From Acytostelium subglobosum LB1 (Eukaryota > Evosea > Eumycetozoa > Acytosteliales > Acytosteliaceae), in assembly GCF_000787575.1 (NCBI RefSeq), contig NW_012236498.1, positions 192,325 to 256,324 of the forward strand: 64,000 bases of DNA, read 5' to 3'. The notes beneath the pieces were generated by a model, which made no database searches, was not told where the DNA came from, and was given only the letters and a program-made list of their open reading frames with translations. Below are positions 46,435 to 58,757 of the stretch, piece by piece. The number at the start of each line of letters is the position of its first letter. Positions within the stretch are counted from its first letter, which is position 1. The translations under genes and the position numbers were made by a program.

Positions 46435-48901
46435 ATGAGAATGATGATAGAGATGAATGAACATCATACTCCTGTAACAACATCGTCATCAGTTGTCCCT
46501 CAACAACAACAACAAGAACATGGCAACCTTGTTGTTTTAGAGACATATCCACATGCATCTGGAAGATATCCAGTACATGAAGCAGCATATAATAATGATA
46601 TAAATCAACTAATTGTATATTGTGGTGTGATCACTCAACAACAACTACTTCAACAACAACAACAATTACAACAACAGCAGGCTAATAGTAATAGAGGTTC
46701 ATTTGATGAAGATGATGATAATGATGCAGATGACAATAACAACAATGATCAATTGGCACAATCAACTTTAAATGCTGGAACATCTTCATCATCACAACCA
46801 ATCAATGAATTGGATTCACTCGGACAAACACCATTGATGTACGCCAATCAGTTGAGTACCATCAACTACTTGATCGCCAAGAACGCTCGTCTTAACATCA
46901 GAGACTTGGAACGACAGACTGCGATGCACAAGGCTGCCAAGCGTGGCTTTGCCCAGGGACTCTCCACCCTGCTTGACGCCGGCGCCCACATAAAGCGTGA
47001 CATCACAGGCTGCACCCCGCTGCACATTTGCTGCGCCAATGGCAACGTGGAGTGTGTCGCCACCATGGTGGCCAAGGGTCCGCGACGTGTCAAGGCAGAG
47101 GCACGCGACAGGAAGGGACGAACGGCACTGCACATCGCCGTCGACTCCAACATGCCTGACGAGGTATCCGAACAGATCATCCAGTTGCTACTGAATGGCG
47201 GCTCACTCATCGACACCAAGGACAAGGAGAAGAAGACGCCGCTGCATCTGGCATCGCTCAGGGGCAAGACAAAGTGTGTTCTGGCCCTACTGAGTCGTGG
47301 CGCCAGCGTGGAGATATGTGACAACAGTGGCGCTCTGGCGTTGCACTATGCTGTGGGCAACACACACTGCTACAAGGCGGCCAAGCACATGATTGCCAAG
47401 GGTGCCAAGGTCAGTGCCGTCGACAACAATGGACAGACACCAATCTTCTATGCAGCACGCTCTGGTCATCCAAAGAGCGTCAAGGTGCTTCTGCGATCAG
47501 GTGCTCAGGCCAACGTCAAGGACAACCAGAGTCGCACGCCACTACACTTCTCGTTGGACATTTGCAACTCGACAATTTCCAGCATGTTGGTGTCGGCTGG
47601 TGCCGACGTCTCGCTGAGATACAAGTATGGAGCCAAAGGCGAGAAGACAACACCACGCGAAAAGTCACTTCAGTGGGCGACGTCGCCATCCCCCGATGCC
47701 CCAGCACCATCACCAACGACAACTGGTGCCGACCTGGAGGACGCGCGCGCCGACATGTTTGGCTTCCTTCCCGACTCCTCATTGTCCACACTTCACATCA
47801 AGAAGTGGTCCGACACCAAGGAGTTCTATCACACACTGAACAAGCAGAAGTCGTCGTACGAGAAGCTGCTCGAGAAGAAGTGGCTAAAGATCATTGACAA
47901 CTGGGATAGGTACACGACAAAGAAGCCGACCAAAGTACATAGCATGTCATGGAAGACCGTGCCGGACTCTGTTCGCGGTCGTCTCTGGAAGCTGATACTC
48001 AAGCCCGACGACTACAGCAGCACTGCCACCATCACCTATGAACAACTACTCGCCAACGACTCTGAGTACGTCAAGCAAATCGACTTGGACATTGACAGAA
48101 CATACAGGAATCACATCATCTTTAAAGAACGTTTCAGTTCTGGGTATGTACAAACAATCATAGTACTTGATTGATTGATTAAACAGTGCACTGACTAATC
48201 ACTCTATCAACAACAGACAACAATCACTATTCAACATATTGAAGGCATATAGTATATATGATAATGAAGTTGGATATTGCCAAGGAATGAGTGGATTCGC
48301 ATCGGTGCTGCTGATGTATATGACAGAGGAGGAGGCATTCTGGTCGTTGGTGTCACTGATGGAGTCGGACAAGTACCAACTTCGTGGTCTGTTCTTACCA
48401 TCATTCCCACTGCTCTACAGACACTACGCTATACACGAGTCACTGTTGCATGAGGAGCTGCCCAAGCTACAGACACACTTTGGAATCGAAGGCATCACCA
48501 CATCGATGTACGCCACCAAATGGTTCCTCACGGTGTTTAGTGGCAACATACCATTCCCTCTGTTGATGCGCTTCTGGGACTTGGTACTGGTCAATGGCTA
48601 CTTTGTCCTACACACATTGGTATTACATCTGCTGCGGACCTACCAAGATACACTCTGTAAGGATAGCTTTGAGAACATACTGCAGTTCTTCTCGAGTCTG
48701 GACACAAATGGCATCGACACGTACACATTCTGCCGTGGCGCCAAGAAGCACAAGGTGTCAGAGAGAAAGATAGAGAAGATACTCAAGAAACATGAACATC
48801 AGCAAACACAACTTCACATCAACCCGGACTTGCCCAGTTCCCCGCAACAGCTGGGGATGCCCGCTCTCAACACGGCCACAACTCCAACTGGCACCGCCTA
48901 A
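46435..48901 (+). CDS. ankyrin-repeat TBC-domain Rab GTPase-activating protein
   Basis: Two exons (46435-48143, 48217-48901), 797 residues. A Gln/Asn/Asp-rich N-terminus is followed by about eight ankyrin repeats (residues about 125-395; QTPLMYA, TAMHKAAKRGF, TPLHICCANGN, TALHIAVD, TPLHLASLRGK and others). The TBC domain (about 500-740) carries both catalytic fingers: IDLDIDRTYRNH with the arginine finger, and YCQGMSG with the glutamine finger. The intron lies between them. RGRLWKLIL and FWDLVLVNG are standard TBC blocks. Such proteins accelerate GTP hydrolysis by Rabs; the ankyrin region presumably selects membrane or partner. Target Rab cannot be read from sequence. Confidence 0.9.
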
Positions 48902-50123
48902 GTTGGGGGGTGCGTGCCTGCAGACAGGGCCAGTGGTTGGCTCCAACTTGCAAGGTCCAAAGCCAATCATTTAGTTGATCTCATTAAAGCGAGAAGATTT
49001 GGCTATAGATGTACACACAACACACACTACTACTTTGGTGCTGGTCTTTCCTTGCGTCATTAGTGCTCTGGTGGTGGGCGCGCCGCGTACTTGTCAAAGA
49101 TCAAGTTGGTTGTGGAGAACAAAACAACACGACTGTTGTCTAGATCAGGTCAGTCAAAGTGCTGCCTGCCACCCGACACCTTTAGTTTGTTTCCGTAGAC
49201 TTTCAGATCGTTTTCCGTGTTCATCTTGTCCTTTGGCACTCGCGACCACCCTCAGTCTTGTCGTGATGATCCGAGTTATGATAACAGCAAAGAGACACCC
49301 GCTTAATTACCCAGAGACTGACCCCACCTAGTCCAAAGTCGGGGCATCTTTCGGTCGTTCCGATCAAACCACGTTGGGTTAGTTCTGAACTAAAAAAGTG
49401 GGGAGACACTCTCGTGTTTGATCACTTGATCACTTGCGTTCCTTTGCAATCTTTGCCGACACCCACACAGCCACGAAACAAACCCCACCCACACTCGGGA
49501 TCGGAACACTAACAGGGATACGCCCCACCACAAGGCCCAGTGGGCTTTCGTCTTTACAGAAATGTGGACAAGCAACGAGTCAGATGATATTATCATCTTT
49601 GCAGCACCACCTACACCTTGTCAGTGTGTGTTTGAGTGTGGGTATATCAATAGCGCCAAGGACTATCTTGATTGAAGGTGTAGTTGTAGCGATAGACACA
49701 CCTCAACACACACTAATCATATGATGGGGGTGGTCAAAGATATTCTATTTGTTCCATACTTATACAAGTCAGTGGGTGTCAGACTCAAAGGCCGAGAATG
49801 AAAGCCAAGGGGTCGGGGTTAGGGCACTGCCCAAAGGTTGTCCTTTGCCAGTTATACTACTTCAAAAGCTTATACTACCACCACCATCATCATAATGACC
49901 TTTGAATCTAATTGGTTCCCTGATAACTTATGAGTATGATAGTCTAAATATAATCCAAAGTATAAGGGTGTCGATCACGTGATCGTCCGAATACCTTGTT
50001 ATAATTATCTGCCAATACTCCGATATTTAAGCAGACACTTGGTAGTCCTTCATTAATCATTCATAATTATAACTTATAACTTATACATATTTATTTATTT
50101 ATATTATATATATATACTAAACA
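48902..50123. other. 1.2-kb spacer with a GC-rich non-coding stretch
   Basis: Positions 48902-49560 are richer in G and C than other spacers and carry short frames on both strands without recognisable domains or repeat bias. From 49720 the DNA becomes promoter-like and AT-rich towards the phosphatase gene. No tRNA, snRNA or transposon ends were identified. Confidence 0.4.
49972..49985. promoter_or_regulatory. 14-bp palindrome with CACGTG core
   Basis: Perfect palindrome CGATCACGTGATCG, about 140 bp upstream of the first alkaline phosphatase start. The CACGTG core is an E-box; in yeast the phosphate regulator Pho4 (a bHLH factor) binds this hexamer. Whether an equivalent works in dictyostelids is not known to me. 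Could be chance. Confidence 0.3.
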
Positions 50124-51680
50124 ATGACTAGATCAGGATTAGAAACTGAGAGCTACCCAAGTGGTGGCAGAACATTGACCACCGGAAAGAAGATTGCCAT
50201 CTTTGTTGGAACCGTCGCTACCGCCTCCTTGTTGATCTTGCTGCTGGTGTTCCTCGTACCTAGAAAGGACACTTGCTCAGATAACAACAACAACAACACA
50301 CCAATCGTATCCAACAAGCCACTCAATGTCATCGTCTTTGTACCAGATGGATTCGGACCATCTGGAGCCACCCTCGGCCGTGTCATGAAGCAACTCACCA
50401 CCGGCAAACCAACTGGAGCCCTCAACTTTGACCCATACCTCACCGGAACCATCCAGACCAAGTCGTCCAACAGTTTGATCACCGACTCTGCGGCCGCCGC
50501 CTCTGCCTACTCAACTGGATTCAAGTGTGCCAACGGTGCCATGGGTGTCAACGACAAGTCCGAGCCAATCGGTACCATGTTCGAGGCCGCCAAGACCAAG
50601 GGAATGAAGACTGGAGTCGTCGTCACCACCAGAATCTCAGATGCCACCCCAGGTGGTTTCTACTCCCACACTGTCAGCAGAGGTTACGAGGACTTCATCA
50701 TCTCCCAGTTCATCAACCGCAACATGTCTGTCGCCCTTGGTGGTGGCAAGAAGTACTTCAACGCCACCGTCATGGAGAAGGCCAACAAGATGTACAACGT
50801 TGTCTACGACAAGGATGCCATGAACAAGGTTACCACCGGTAACATCTTGGGTCTGTTTGCCGACGCCGACCTTCCATACGAGATCGACAGACTCAACAAC
50901 CAGAACTACTCCAAGATCCCATCGCTCGCCGAGATGACCGCCAAGGGACTCGAGCTGATCTCCCAGAACAACGACAAGGGTTTCATCATGTTGGTTGAGG
51001 GTTCCAAGATCGATCTTGCTGGCCACGACAACGACGCCTTTGCCCACTGGCAAGAGACCCTTGCATTTGACAATGCCTTCCAGGTTGTTTTGGACTTTGC
51101 CAACAAGGACAACAACACCGTCCTCGTCATGATGGCCGACCACGAGACTGGAGGTCTTACCCTTGGTCTTCAGCCAAACAACATGGTCGGTGCCATCTAC
51201 GAGTTCTTCCCAGACTTCCTGCTCTCAAACAACGGCTCTGCCCAGACCATTGCTAAGGCCATCCTCAGCATGAAGAACTTGAACTCCACCACCACCCCAA
51301 CCATCGTCCAGGCAATCAACAGCGCTGTCAACTCCTACTACAAGCCAGGCAACTGGGACACCAACCCCAACACAACATTCACAACAGCCGAGCTCGACCA
51401 TCTCTCAGCCCTTTACGTAAAGGCCGACAGCTCATTGCTCTCCGAGTACATTGGCCGTTACATGTCTGTTCGCGCTAAGATTGGCTGGACCACCGGAGGT
51501 CACACTGGTACCGACATCAACCTGTACAACCACTACACTGGTAACACCACCTTTGTCCAGATGAACATGTTGAAGGGTAACCACGACAACACTGACATCT
51601 CACGTTACCTTGCCACCATCCTCGGATTGGATCTTGCTGCTGAGACTGCCAAGTTGGCCGGTACTCCAGTCAAGCCATAA
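50124..51680 (+). CDS. alkaline phosphatase, type II membrane protein (copy 1)
   Basis: Single exon, 518 residues. Short cytosolic N-terminus, one membrane segment (about 24-46), then the luminal or extracellular catalytic domain, a layout like yeast Pho8. Active-site features: PDGFG (metal Asp), TDSAAAASAYSTG with the phosphorylated Ser, EGSKIDLAGHDND (metal Asp and His), ADHETGGL and TGGHTGTDI. All zinc and magnesium ligands of the family appear present. High use of C-ending codons suggests strong expression. A second copy follows 678 bp downstream in the same direction; the two share most of their length, including the N-terminal anchor. Confidence 0.9.
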   Translation: MTRSGLETESYPSGGRTLTTGKKIAIFVGTVATASLLILLLVFLVPRKDTCSDNNNNNTPIVSNKPLNVIVFVPDGFGPSGATLGRVMKQLTTGKPTGALNFDPYLTGTIQTKSSNSLITDSAAAASAYSTGFKCANGAMGVNDKSEPIGTMFEAAKTKGMKTGVVVTTRISDATPGGFYSHTVSRGYEDFIISQFINRNMSVALGGGKKYFNATVMEKANKMYNVVYDKDAMNKVTTGNILGLFADADLPYEIDRLNNQNYSKIPSLAEMTAKGLELISQNNDKGFIMLVEGSKIDLAGHDNDAFAHWQETLAFDNAFQVVLDFANKDNNTVLVMMADHETGGLTLGLQPNNMVGAIYEFFPDFLLSNNGSAQTIAKAILSMKNLNSTTTPTIVQAINSAVNSYYKPGNWDTNPNTTFTTAELDHLSALYVKADSSLLSEYIGRYMSVRAKIGWTTGGHTGTDINLYNHYTGNTTFVQMNMLKGNHDNTDISRYLATILGLDLAAETAKLAGTPVKP

Positions 51681-52358
51681 GGGATGGTTGTTGGACAACA
51701 GAATAATATATAATAATAATAATAACAATAATAAACTTCGCTAAGTATATATTTATATGTATACATACAAATACAACAACTAAAAGAATGAACTGTCAGA
51801 GTGATGTCGTCTTTGTTGGACTCCAACAATGCTACGCAATGCTAAAAACAATTCGAAACAATTCAAAACAATTATTATTATTTATCTGATCGCGAACATT
51901 GAGTTGCATAGATGTTGACAACAAGTTGATGAATTGTTGATCGGCCCCAATGTTTTATTTATGTTGTAGGATGAAGTTGATTGAATCCTTCATCAACTTG
52001 GATATAAATGGTAGGTGTGCCCTTATAAAATAAGTTGGTGGTTATCTCCGACACTATAGGGATGTGACCTTTAAGGTTCCCTGCTGCTGAAGTTGCATTC
52101 GTCGGTGTCGTCTATGTCTTTGATATTATTGTAGTTGCTCGTTCGATCGACACAACTTAAATATTTAATATTAAAAGGTACCCATTACCCAACGACCGGT
52201 CACATGCAACATCCTGGTGCTATCTACGAATGAATGGACCTGCTGGCTTAAGTATCAATAGTCCATTCCAATTCAAACAACTTTCCATCGATCAATCAAT
52301 CGAAATAATAAATATATATACTTATCTATTTATACATATATTCATATACAAAAAAATA
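51681..52358. promoter_or_regulatory. spacer between tandem phosphatase genes
   Basis: Contains AATAAT and AATAAA signals just after copy 1, then AT-rich DNA with a TATAAAA at 52024 and the 5' leader of copy 2. The open frame upstream of 52359 is low complexity and not taken as coding. Confidence 0.5.
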
Positions 52359-53873
52359 ATGACACAACAAATGGATACTGATTACCCAACTGGTGGTTCT
52401 AAATTGTCTACTGCCAAGAAGATTGCCATTGGAGTGGTGGTCGTTGCCTTGGCTGTGTTGCTGATATTGTTGTGTGTGTTCTTGATTCCAAGAAACAACG
52501 ATGATAAACATACCGGTCCATTGAATGTTATTGTCTTTATACCTGATGGATTCGGACCATCAGGTGCCACTCTGGCCAGAGTGATGAAGAACGTTACAAC
52601 GAATGGTGGCTCGCTCTCTCTCAACTTTGATCCATTCCTCGTGGGTACCGTCCGAACTAGGTCTGCCAGCAGTCTGGTCACGGACTCTGCCGCTGCCGCC
52701 TCTGCCTACTCCACTGGATACAAGACGATAAACGATGCTCTGGGTGTCGATGCCGCCATGAGGCCACTCGGTACCATGTTTGAGGCGGCCAAGACCAAGG
52801 GAATGAAGACCGGTCTGGTTGTCACCACCAGAATCTCCGACGCCACTCCATCAGCATTCTACGCTCACTCGGCCACCAGAGAGAATGAGGCATTCATCAT
52901 CTCGCAGTGGGCCAACCGTGGTATCAATGTTGCGCTGGGCGGTGGCAAGAAGTACTTCAACTCCACAATCCTGGAGCAGGCTGCCAACAACTACACGATC
53001 GTTTTTGACAAGGAGTCCATGGCCAATGTGACCAAGGGCAACATTCTCGGTCTGTTTGCTAGGAAGGACATGCCATATGAGATCGACAGAGTCAATGATC
53101 CACAGTACTCCCATCTGCCATCGCTCGCCGAGATGACCACCAAGGCTCTGGAACTGATCTCCCAGAACAACGACAAGGGTTTCATTCTCTTGGTTGAGGG
53201 ATCCAAGATTGATCTGGCCGGCCACGACAATGACGCCTTCACTCACTGGCGCGAGACTCTTGCCTTTGACAGTGCTTTCCAGGTCGGTTTAGACTTTGCC
53301 AAGAAGGACAAGAACACTGTGATTGTGATGATGGCCGACCACGAGACTGGTGGACTGACCCTTGGCTTCCAGCCAGACCTGAAGACCTACCCAGACTACC
53401 TGTGGATCCCTGAGCTCCTGACCATGACTACTGCCTCGGCCACAGCCATGACTGCCGAGATCTCCGCCATGAACAAGACGACCAACGCTACCGTGATCAC
53501 CGGCTATATCAACACAGTGATCAACAAGCACTACAAGCCAGCCAACTGGGACACCAACCCAAACACAACATTCACCACTGCAGAGACAGAGTTGCTGGTC
53601 CACTTTTACGGCATTGAGGACTGGTGGTCGTTGGCCCAGTTCATTGGTCGCTACATGTCTGAGCGTGCATGGGTAGGCTTCACCACTGGCGGTCACACAG
53701 GATCCGACATCAACCTGTACAACCACTACACGGGCAGTGATGACAATGTTGAGGAGCAAATGTTGCATGGTAATTACGACAACACTGACATTGCTCGTTA
53801 TCTTGAATCCATCCTACACTTGGACCTGGCTGCTGAGACTGCTAAACTTGTCAACACACCTGTTAAGCCATAA
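52359..53873 (+). CDS. alkaline phosphatase, type II membrane protein (copy 2)
   Basis: Single exon, 504 residues, start at the ATG that matches copy 1 (MTQQMDTDYPTGG against the YPSGG of copy 1). Membrane segment about 20-42. Catalytic motifs as in copy 1: PDGFG, TDSAAAASAYSTG, EGSKIDLAGHDND, ADHETGGL, TGGHTGSDI. Differences concentrate in the loop after ADHETGGL (PDLKTYPDYLWIPELL in place of the copy 1 loop) and at the linker after the membrane segment. The pair arose by tandem duplication. Less extreme codon bias than copy 1 hints at lower or different expression. Confidence 0.9.
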   Translation: MTQQMDTDYPTGGSKLSTAKKIAIGVVVVALAVLLILLCVFLIPRNNDDKHTGPLNVIVFIPDGFGPSGATLARVMKNVTTNGGSLSLNFDPFLVGTVRTRSASSLVTDSAAAASAYSTGYKTINDALGVDAAMRPLGTMFEAAKTKGMKTGLVVTTRISDATPSAFYAHSATRENEAFIISQWANRGINVALGGGKKYFNSTILEQAANNYTIVFDKESMANVTKGNILGLFARKDMPYEIDRVNDPQYSHLPSLAEMTTKALELISQNNDKGFILLVEGSKIDLAGHDNDAFTHWRETLAFDSAFQVGLDFAKKDKNTVIVMMADHETGGLTLGFQPDLKTYPDYLWIPELLTMTTASATAMTAEISAMNKTTNATVITGYINTVINKHYKPANWDTNPNTTFTTAETELLVHFYGIEDWWSLAQFIGRYMSERAWVGFTTGGHTGSDINLYNHYTGSDDNVEEQMLHGNYDNTDIARYLESILHLDLAAETAKLVNTPVKP

Positions 53874-54204
53874 GCTAAGCTAAGATCTAATATAATATAA
53901 TAATATAACATTAATGATTACGAATCAAAAAGGACGTGTAATGAGTATGTGTTTGTCACTTGAAATGATGAGAGAATATGTTAATGACATTGTTGAGATA
54001 ATCGCAAGGTCTCAAGTGAGATCATTACACACAATTGGGGTGACGATACCATATGGGTGATGAATGATGAGGTCACAATGATTTGATGAATGTGAGGTTC
54101 ACACAATCTAATTGATATTTAATCCCAACAACTTGTCCTACATTATTATTAATAACACAATAGATAGATAGATAGATAGTAAAGATAAAGATAGAACAAG
54201 AACA
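53874..54204. other. intergenic spacer
   Basis: 331 bp of AT-rich DNA with a GATA run near 54162-54178. No gene recognised. Confidence 0.5.
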
Positions 54205-56426
54205 ATGTCAATGTCAAAGATAGTATCACGTATACCACCATCGGTAAACAAGTGGATACCAGAGTATGTTGTTGAGTTTGCAAAGAGGTATCCATTCACA
54301 ACTGCTCAGATTGGTTTGTATGCCTTTGCATTGATCGCTGGTAAACTGGTCAAGTTGTACAAGTCAATCATTCCAAACAATACAATCATTGAAATTGATT
54401 TGGCCAATGCTACTCTAGTCACTGTTTGTATCGAATGCGTTGTTGGGATGGCCATCATCCATCCTGGTTCATATGACTAACAGTGCCAGTCTCACTCAAT
54501 ATCTTTTAGAAAGCACCAAGCCAGATTGATCAGATACTTGAGCCAAACTCTGTATATTATAGAGATATCATTGATGGCTTGAGAAAGGCAGCTGATGATC
54601 CAAAGATCATTGGTCTGATCTTTAGATTGGGCAACACAAACACACTCAACTTGGCAGCCCTCCAGGAGTTGCGTCGTGTCGTACATTACTTTAGGTCCAA
54701 GGGCAAGTCAACCGCAGTCTTTACCGATACGTTTGGAGAGTTTGCCGCTGCCCCTGCTCTATATTACTTTGCCAGTGCATTCGAGTGAGTTATGTTCCAT
54801 GATGATTGATTGTTGATGGTGATGGATCACTTTGATTGAATACTAACCAAACACCATCCATCCATTAGGAATGTATACTTGTCACCATGTGGAGCAGTCA
54901 ACATTATCAATTTGAGATTGGACCATCCATTCCTCAAGAAGATGTTGGACAAGGTTGGAACAAAGACTGAGTTCATCAAGAGAAAGGACTTCAAGGTATG
55001 AATGAATATCCAATCCTTCCAAACACAATCAATCACACAATACTAACTAACTATGACTGTATAGAGTGCCGCCAACATATTTACTGAGGAATCATTCACT
55101 GAGGCAGATAGAGAATCAACAACATCATTGGTCGAGGACCTCATTGGTGTGATGATTGAGGCCATTGCAAAGGACAGAGGCATGTCAGTTGATCACATTA
55201 GGGAGCTGTTTGGATCTGGTCCATTCAGTGCAGAGACGGCATTGAAGATCAAGTTGGTCGATGGTCTTTACTATGTGAACGAGGCCTACGATCAGTTCAA
55301 GGATAGGATCAAGTCATCAAATCCAAAGATCAAGAAGACACCCAACATGATCTATCTTCCAAAGTACCTCTCATTGTGTGGCAAGCTCAACACCAAGTCC
55401 AGGAAGAACAAGATTGCCTTTATCGAGGTCGAGGGACAGATCCATTGTGGAAAGTCACTCAGCAAGATGAATGGAGGACCAACCATTGGCTCAGAGTCAC
55501 TTCGTCTGGCAATCAGAGCGGCAACATTGGATAAGAGCATCAAGTGCATCATCATTCGTGTGGACAGTCCAGGTGGAAGCTATGTGGCCTCATGCATCGT
55601 GTGGAATGAGATCGAGAGAGCAAAGAAGGCTGGCAAGAAGGTGATTGTCTCCATGGGATCAGTGGCAGCGAGCGGTGGCTACTTCATAGCCTGCAATGCA
55701 GACAAGATCTTGGCCGAGGAAGGCACCATCACTGGCAGCATTGGTGTGCTCGTTGGCAAGATCAACTACAAACAGACGGTTGAGAAGATCGGTGTAACAT
55801 TCGATGCGATCAGAATCAATGCCAATGAGAACGACTCTGATGACAAGGACAACAGTTCTTTGTTCTCATCGCTCCACGACTACAATCAGATGCAGCGTGA
55901 CTTTGTCAATCAAGAGTTGGACGTCATCTACGAGGACTTCACCAAGAAGGTCTCTGAGGGCAGGAAGCTCACCAGAGACGAGGTGGAGGCTTCGGCCCAA
56001 GGCAGAGTGTGGACTGGCAAGCAGGCATTGGAGAGGAAGCTGGTCGACAAGATTGGTGGCATGCACGAGGCCATCGAGCTTGCCAAAGAAGCCTGCTCCA
56101 TACCCAAGGAGGAGAACGTGCAGTTAGTCTCCTTCCCCAAGGAGAACCTCATCGAGATGTTGCTCAGCTCATCACAACCATACAACTCGGAAGAGACCGA
56201 CAAGAAGGGTGTTCCCGTTGGTATCAATACCAATCTGTGCATGGGCGTGTCCAATGTATCAAAGGTGGTCACAACACTTCGTTCACTTGGCATCCTCGAC
56301 TCTCTGTTCCAAGTGGCAGCCTCGCGTCTTCCAAACAATCTAGTCAGCGCTGTCAACATGGAATTGAACAGACAGCCAGTTTCACTCCAAGCTGATTCAG
56401 GAATAATCAATTCCTTCTCTCTCTAA
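54205..56426 (+). CDS. sppA: SppA-type signal peptide peptidase (S49, protease IV)
   Basis: Four exons: 54205-54423, 54510-54784, 54869-54995 and 55065-56426, in phase, 660 residues. That is the size of the long (67K) two-repeat SppA form. A membrane segment lies near residues 35-60. The N-terminal repeat includes GLIFRLGNTNTLNLAALQEL and YYFASAFENVYLSPCGAV. The C-terminal repeat has IIIRVDSPGGS and the catalytic serine in GSVAASGGYF, followed by ITGSIGVL and the helix ASAQGRVWTGKQALE. The catalytic Lys should lie in the first repeat (near FRSKGKSTAVF) but I cannot fix it by eye. In bacteria and plastids SppA degrades cleaved signal peptides and membrane fragments; a mitochondrial or secretory location here is open. 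Confidence 0.85.
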
Positions 56427-56593
56427 GAGACACACAATCATCGTTTTATCATCATCACAGGCATCATATGCAACAACAAACTACACCAATATCATATTAA
56501 AATGTATACTCGCCATTGCTTTAATTCAATTAATTATTTGTATTACTTGATCAAATGGGCTGGAAATAAGGATGGATTGATGGATGTTAGTGA

Positions 56594-58583
56594 TCACGTG
56601 TGATTGATGTAGGTGTCCTTCCAAACAAACTTACATCTAACGGGTATCCTCAGTAGTTCATTGTCATTGACGATGGTCATGTGCAATTGACCTTGGAAGA
56701 GATAGGTGACCTTGAGCTGTTTCTCCTCGCCAACTCTTGGATCATAGAAGCCAATCAGATCGGACTTCTTGTTGGGGTGTAGCTCCAGCTTGCTGTCCTC
56801 GACCAGATACTGCAGGGGAATGGTCACATCGATGGTGGCGGGATAGTCGACGTCGGCAGAGGCAGAGTGCTCTTTCAACACTCCGTACAACGCCTGCTGG
56901 ATGACCAGTCCGTTCTTGGCCTGCTCGACTGCCGCCTTTTTGTCGACGGTTGGCCTCATCAGTTGGATGTCAATGCTGGCCCTGCTCCTGGCCTCCTTGT
57001 AGGTTTCAGAGTGCTTCTCCTTGCGCGTCTTGATCTGCTCGAGTTCGCGTCGTCTGAGCAGTGGGTTGACGATGAGCAGCTTGAGGCCCGTGAACAGCAG
57101 AGATGGCACGGTGAAGAAGATGAGTGATGGCACCAGACCAACGTTGGCATAGATCGGAATGGGTATGTCGAATGATTGGTACTTGTGCTGGAAGCCCAGT
57201 GTGTATAGATACTTGGATGGTGACACCTGCATGGAGAATGTCACTCTGAGCACCTTTGAGATACGTCTTGTGATCGCCGCTGTTATACCTCCGAATGAGA
57301 GGTTAGAAGTTCCAATCGACACTGACATGTTTGTCTTCTTTGAGATTGGCAAGTGTCTTGTAATGCTAGACCTGAATCCAAATGTGTTGCTGGCCTGTTG
57401 TGTGTTTGTGATGGATGGTAACAAGGAGGTTGGTTAATGATCATTACCAATGAGCCAGCTCCAATATACATACGGCAACCTCAAGATCCAGTATTCTATT
57501 CTCAACATTCCTTGTCAGTTTCAGGATGGCAGTGGCTGAACCCATTGTGAAGTAGGTGGTCAGCTTGGACTCTACCGTCTGACTAAAGTGCTTATGTAAT
57601 GATACCTGCAGGTCAGCTGGTATGACATGAGGTAATATGTTTGAACAAGCAATCTGTCCACGTCTAGAAATGATTGAATGAATGATTAGTACATTAACCA
57701 ACAAGTTCTAATCACACTACATACATTGACTTGGTCAACATTGTCTTGAGAGCAATGTTGGATACGAGTGGCATACGATCGCTGTAGTGTAGTGATGATA
57801 CGAGTTGGACACGATTGAACAATGTCTTTGAGTATGTTCCAGAGCATCTAAACTCAGAGTCGATACGCTTCTTTGTGAATGCTGGTGTGATTTCAAATGC
57901 TCCAATAGGTGTGTTCAGCTGTTGTTGTTGTTGTAGCAGTACAAGGTTAGTCACATGATCATTTACTTGTCCATGATCTAGGTAACTAACTTACTTTGAA
58001 TGTCTGAGACGAGACAAACTTGTTCAGCCATATAAAGTTGTACTCTGGATGGTAGGCGATGGTCATTGATTGGTAACCATGTCCGTTGAAATAGTCTAGT
58101 ACTCGCTCCTCTTTCATCGTCCTTTGAATTCGACCAAATGCACGTAGTAGGTTGTCAACCTCCTCGTACCTGTTGATCAGTGATCTCGAGTTGTTTAGAC
58201 CGGATACACCGTATCGATCATATATCGCTCTGCTCTTCTCATCGCATAGTGTCTCCTTTGCACGACTGATCAATGCAAACTTATGCTGGCTCTGTGCCTT
58301 CAACTCCTCATTCGTCTGCTTATCAGGATGATATGTAAATGCCAACTTCTTATAGGCCACCTGTATTTCGCTTGCTGATGCCTAGATATTGACTTGGGTT
58401 ATTAACATGTAGTTGGTAATAGAGGTAAGACACACTTACATCTCTGGGTACATTCAAGATGGCGTAAAAGTCTACGTTGTCCTCGTCTTGTTCTGAATCA
58501 GGTTGCAAGTCATCTTCATAGTCGCTGTCTGTATCGCTCTCTGCAAAGGGATCATCCCCACCCTCAAAGTTATCACTACTCAT
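56594..58583 (-). CDS. dnajc11: DNAJC11 J-domain protein
   Basis: Five exons on the minus strand: 58583-58440, 58381-57995, 57918-57725, 57663-57474 and 57394-56594, 571 residues (human 559). An acidic N-terminus precedes the J domain, split by the first intron (DFYAILNVPRD, then YKKLAFTYHPDKQ with the HPD triad). The middle is beta-rich, and the C-terminal domain carries DVTIPLQYLVEDSKLEL, GFYDPRVGEEKQLKVTY and ELLRIPV, the signature of DNAJC11 (DUF3395). In animals DNAJC11 sits at the mitochondrial outer membrane and links to MICOS and SAM. The last ten codons after LRIPV differ from other members; the true end could involve one more splice. Confidence 0.88.
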
Positions 58584-58757
58584 TCTTCTCTCTCTCTCTA
58601 TCTATATATATCTGATGATCTTATAGAGATCGAATTGGATTGATTGATTGAATGAAGCTCACACACAAGAATTCAAAAGTACAGTAGGGTTGGCGCGCAA
58701 AAGAAAGACAGATAATTTGTGTGTGTTGAGCAGTGATCATATGATCGTCCATGTGTT

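Noticed and set aside
50637-51143. Minus-strand frame of 168 residues
   Set aside because: Shadow of alkaline phosphatase copy 1; Val/Gly-rich composition mirrors the codon bias.
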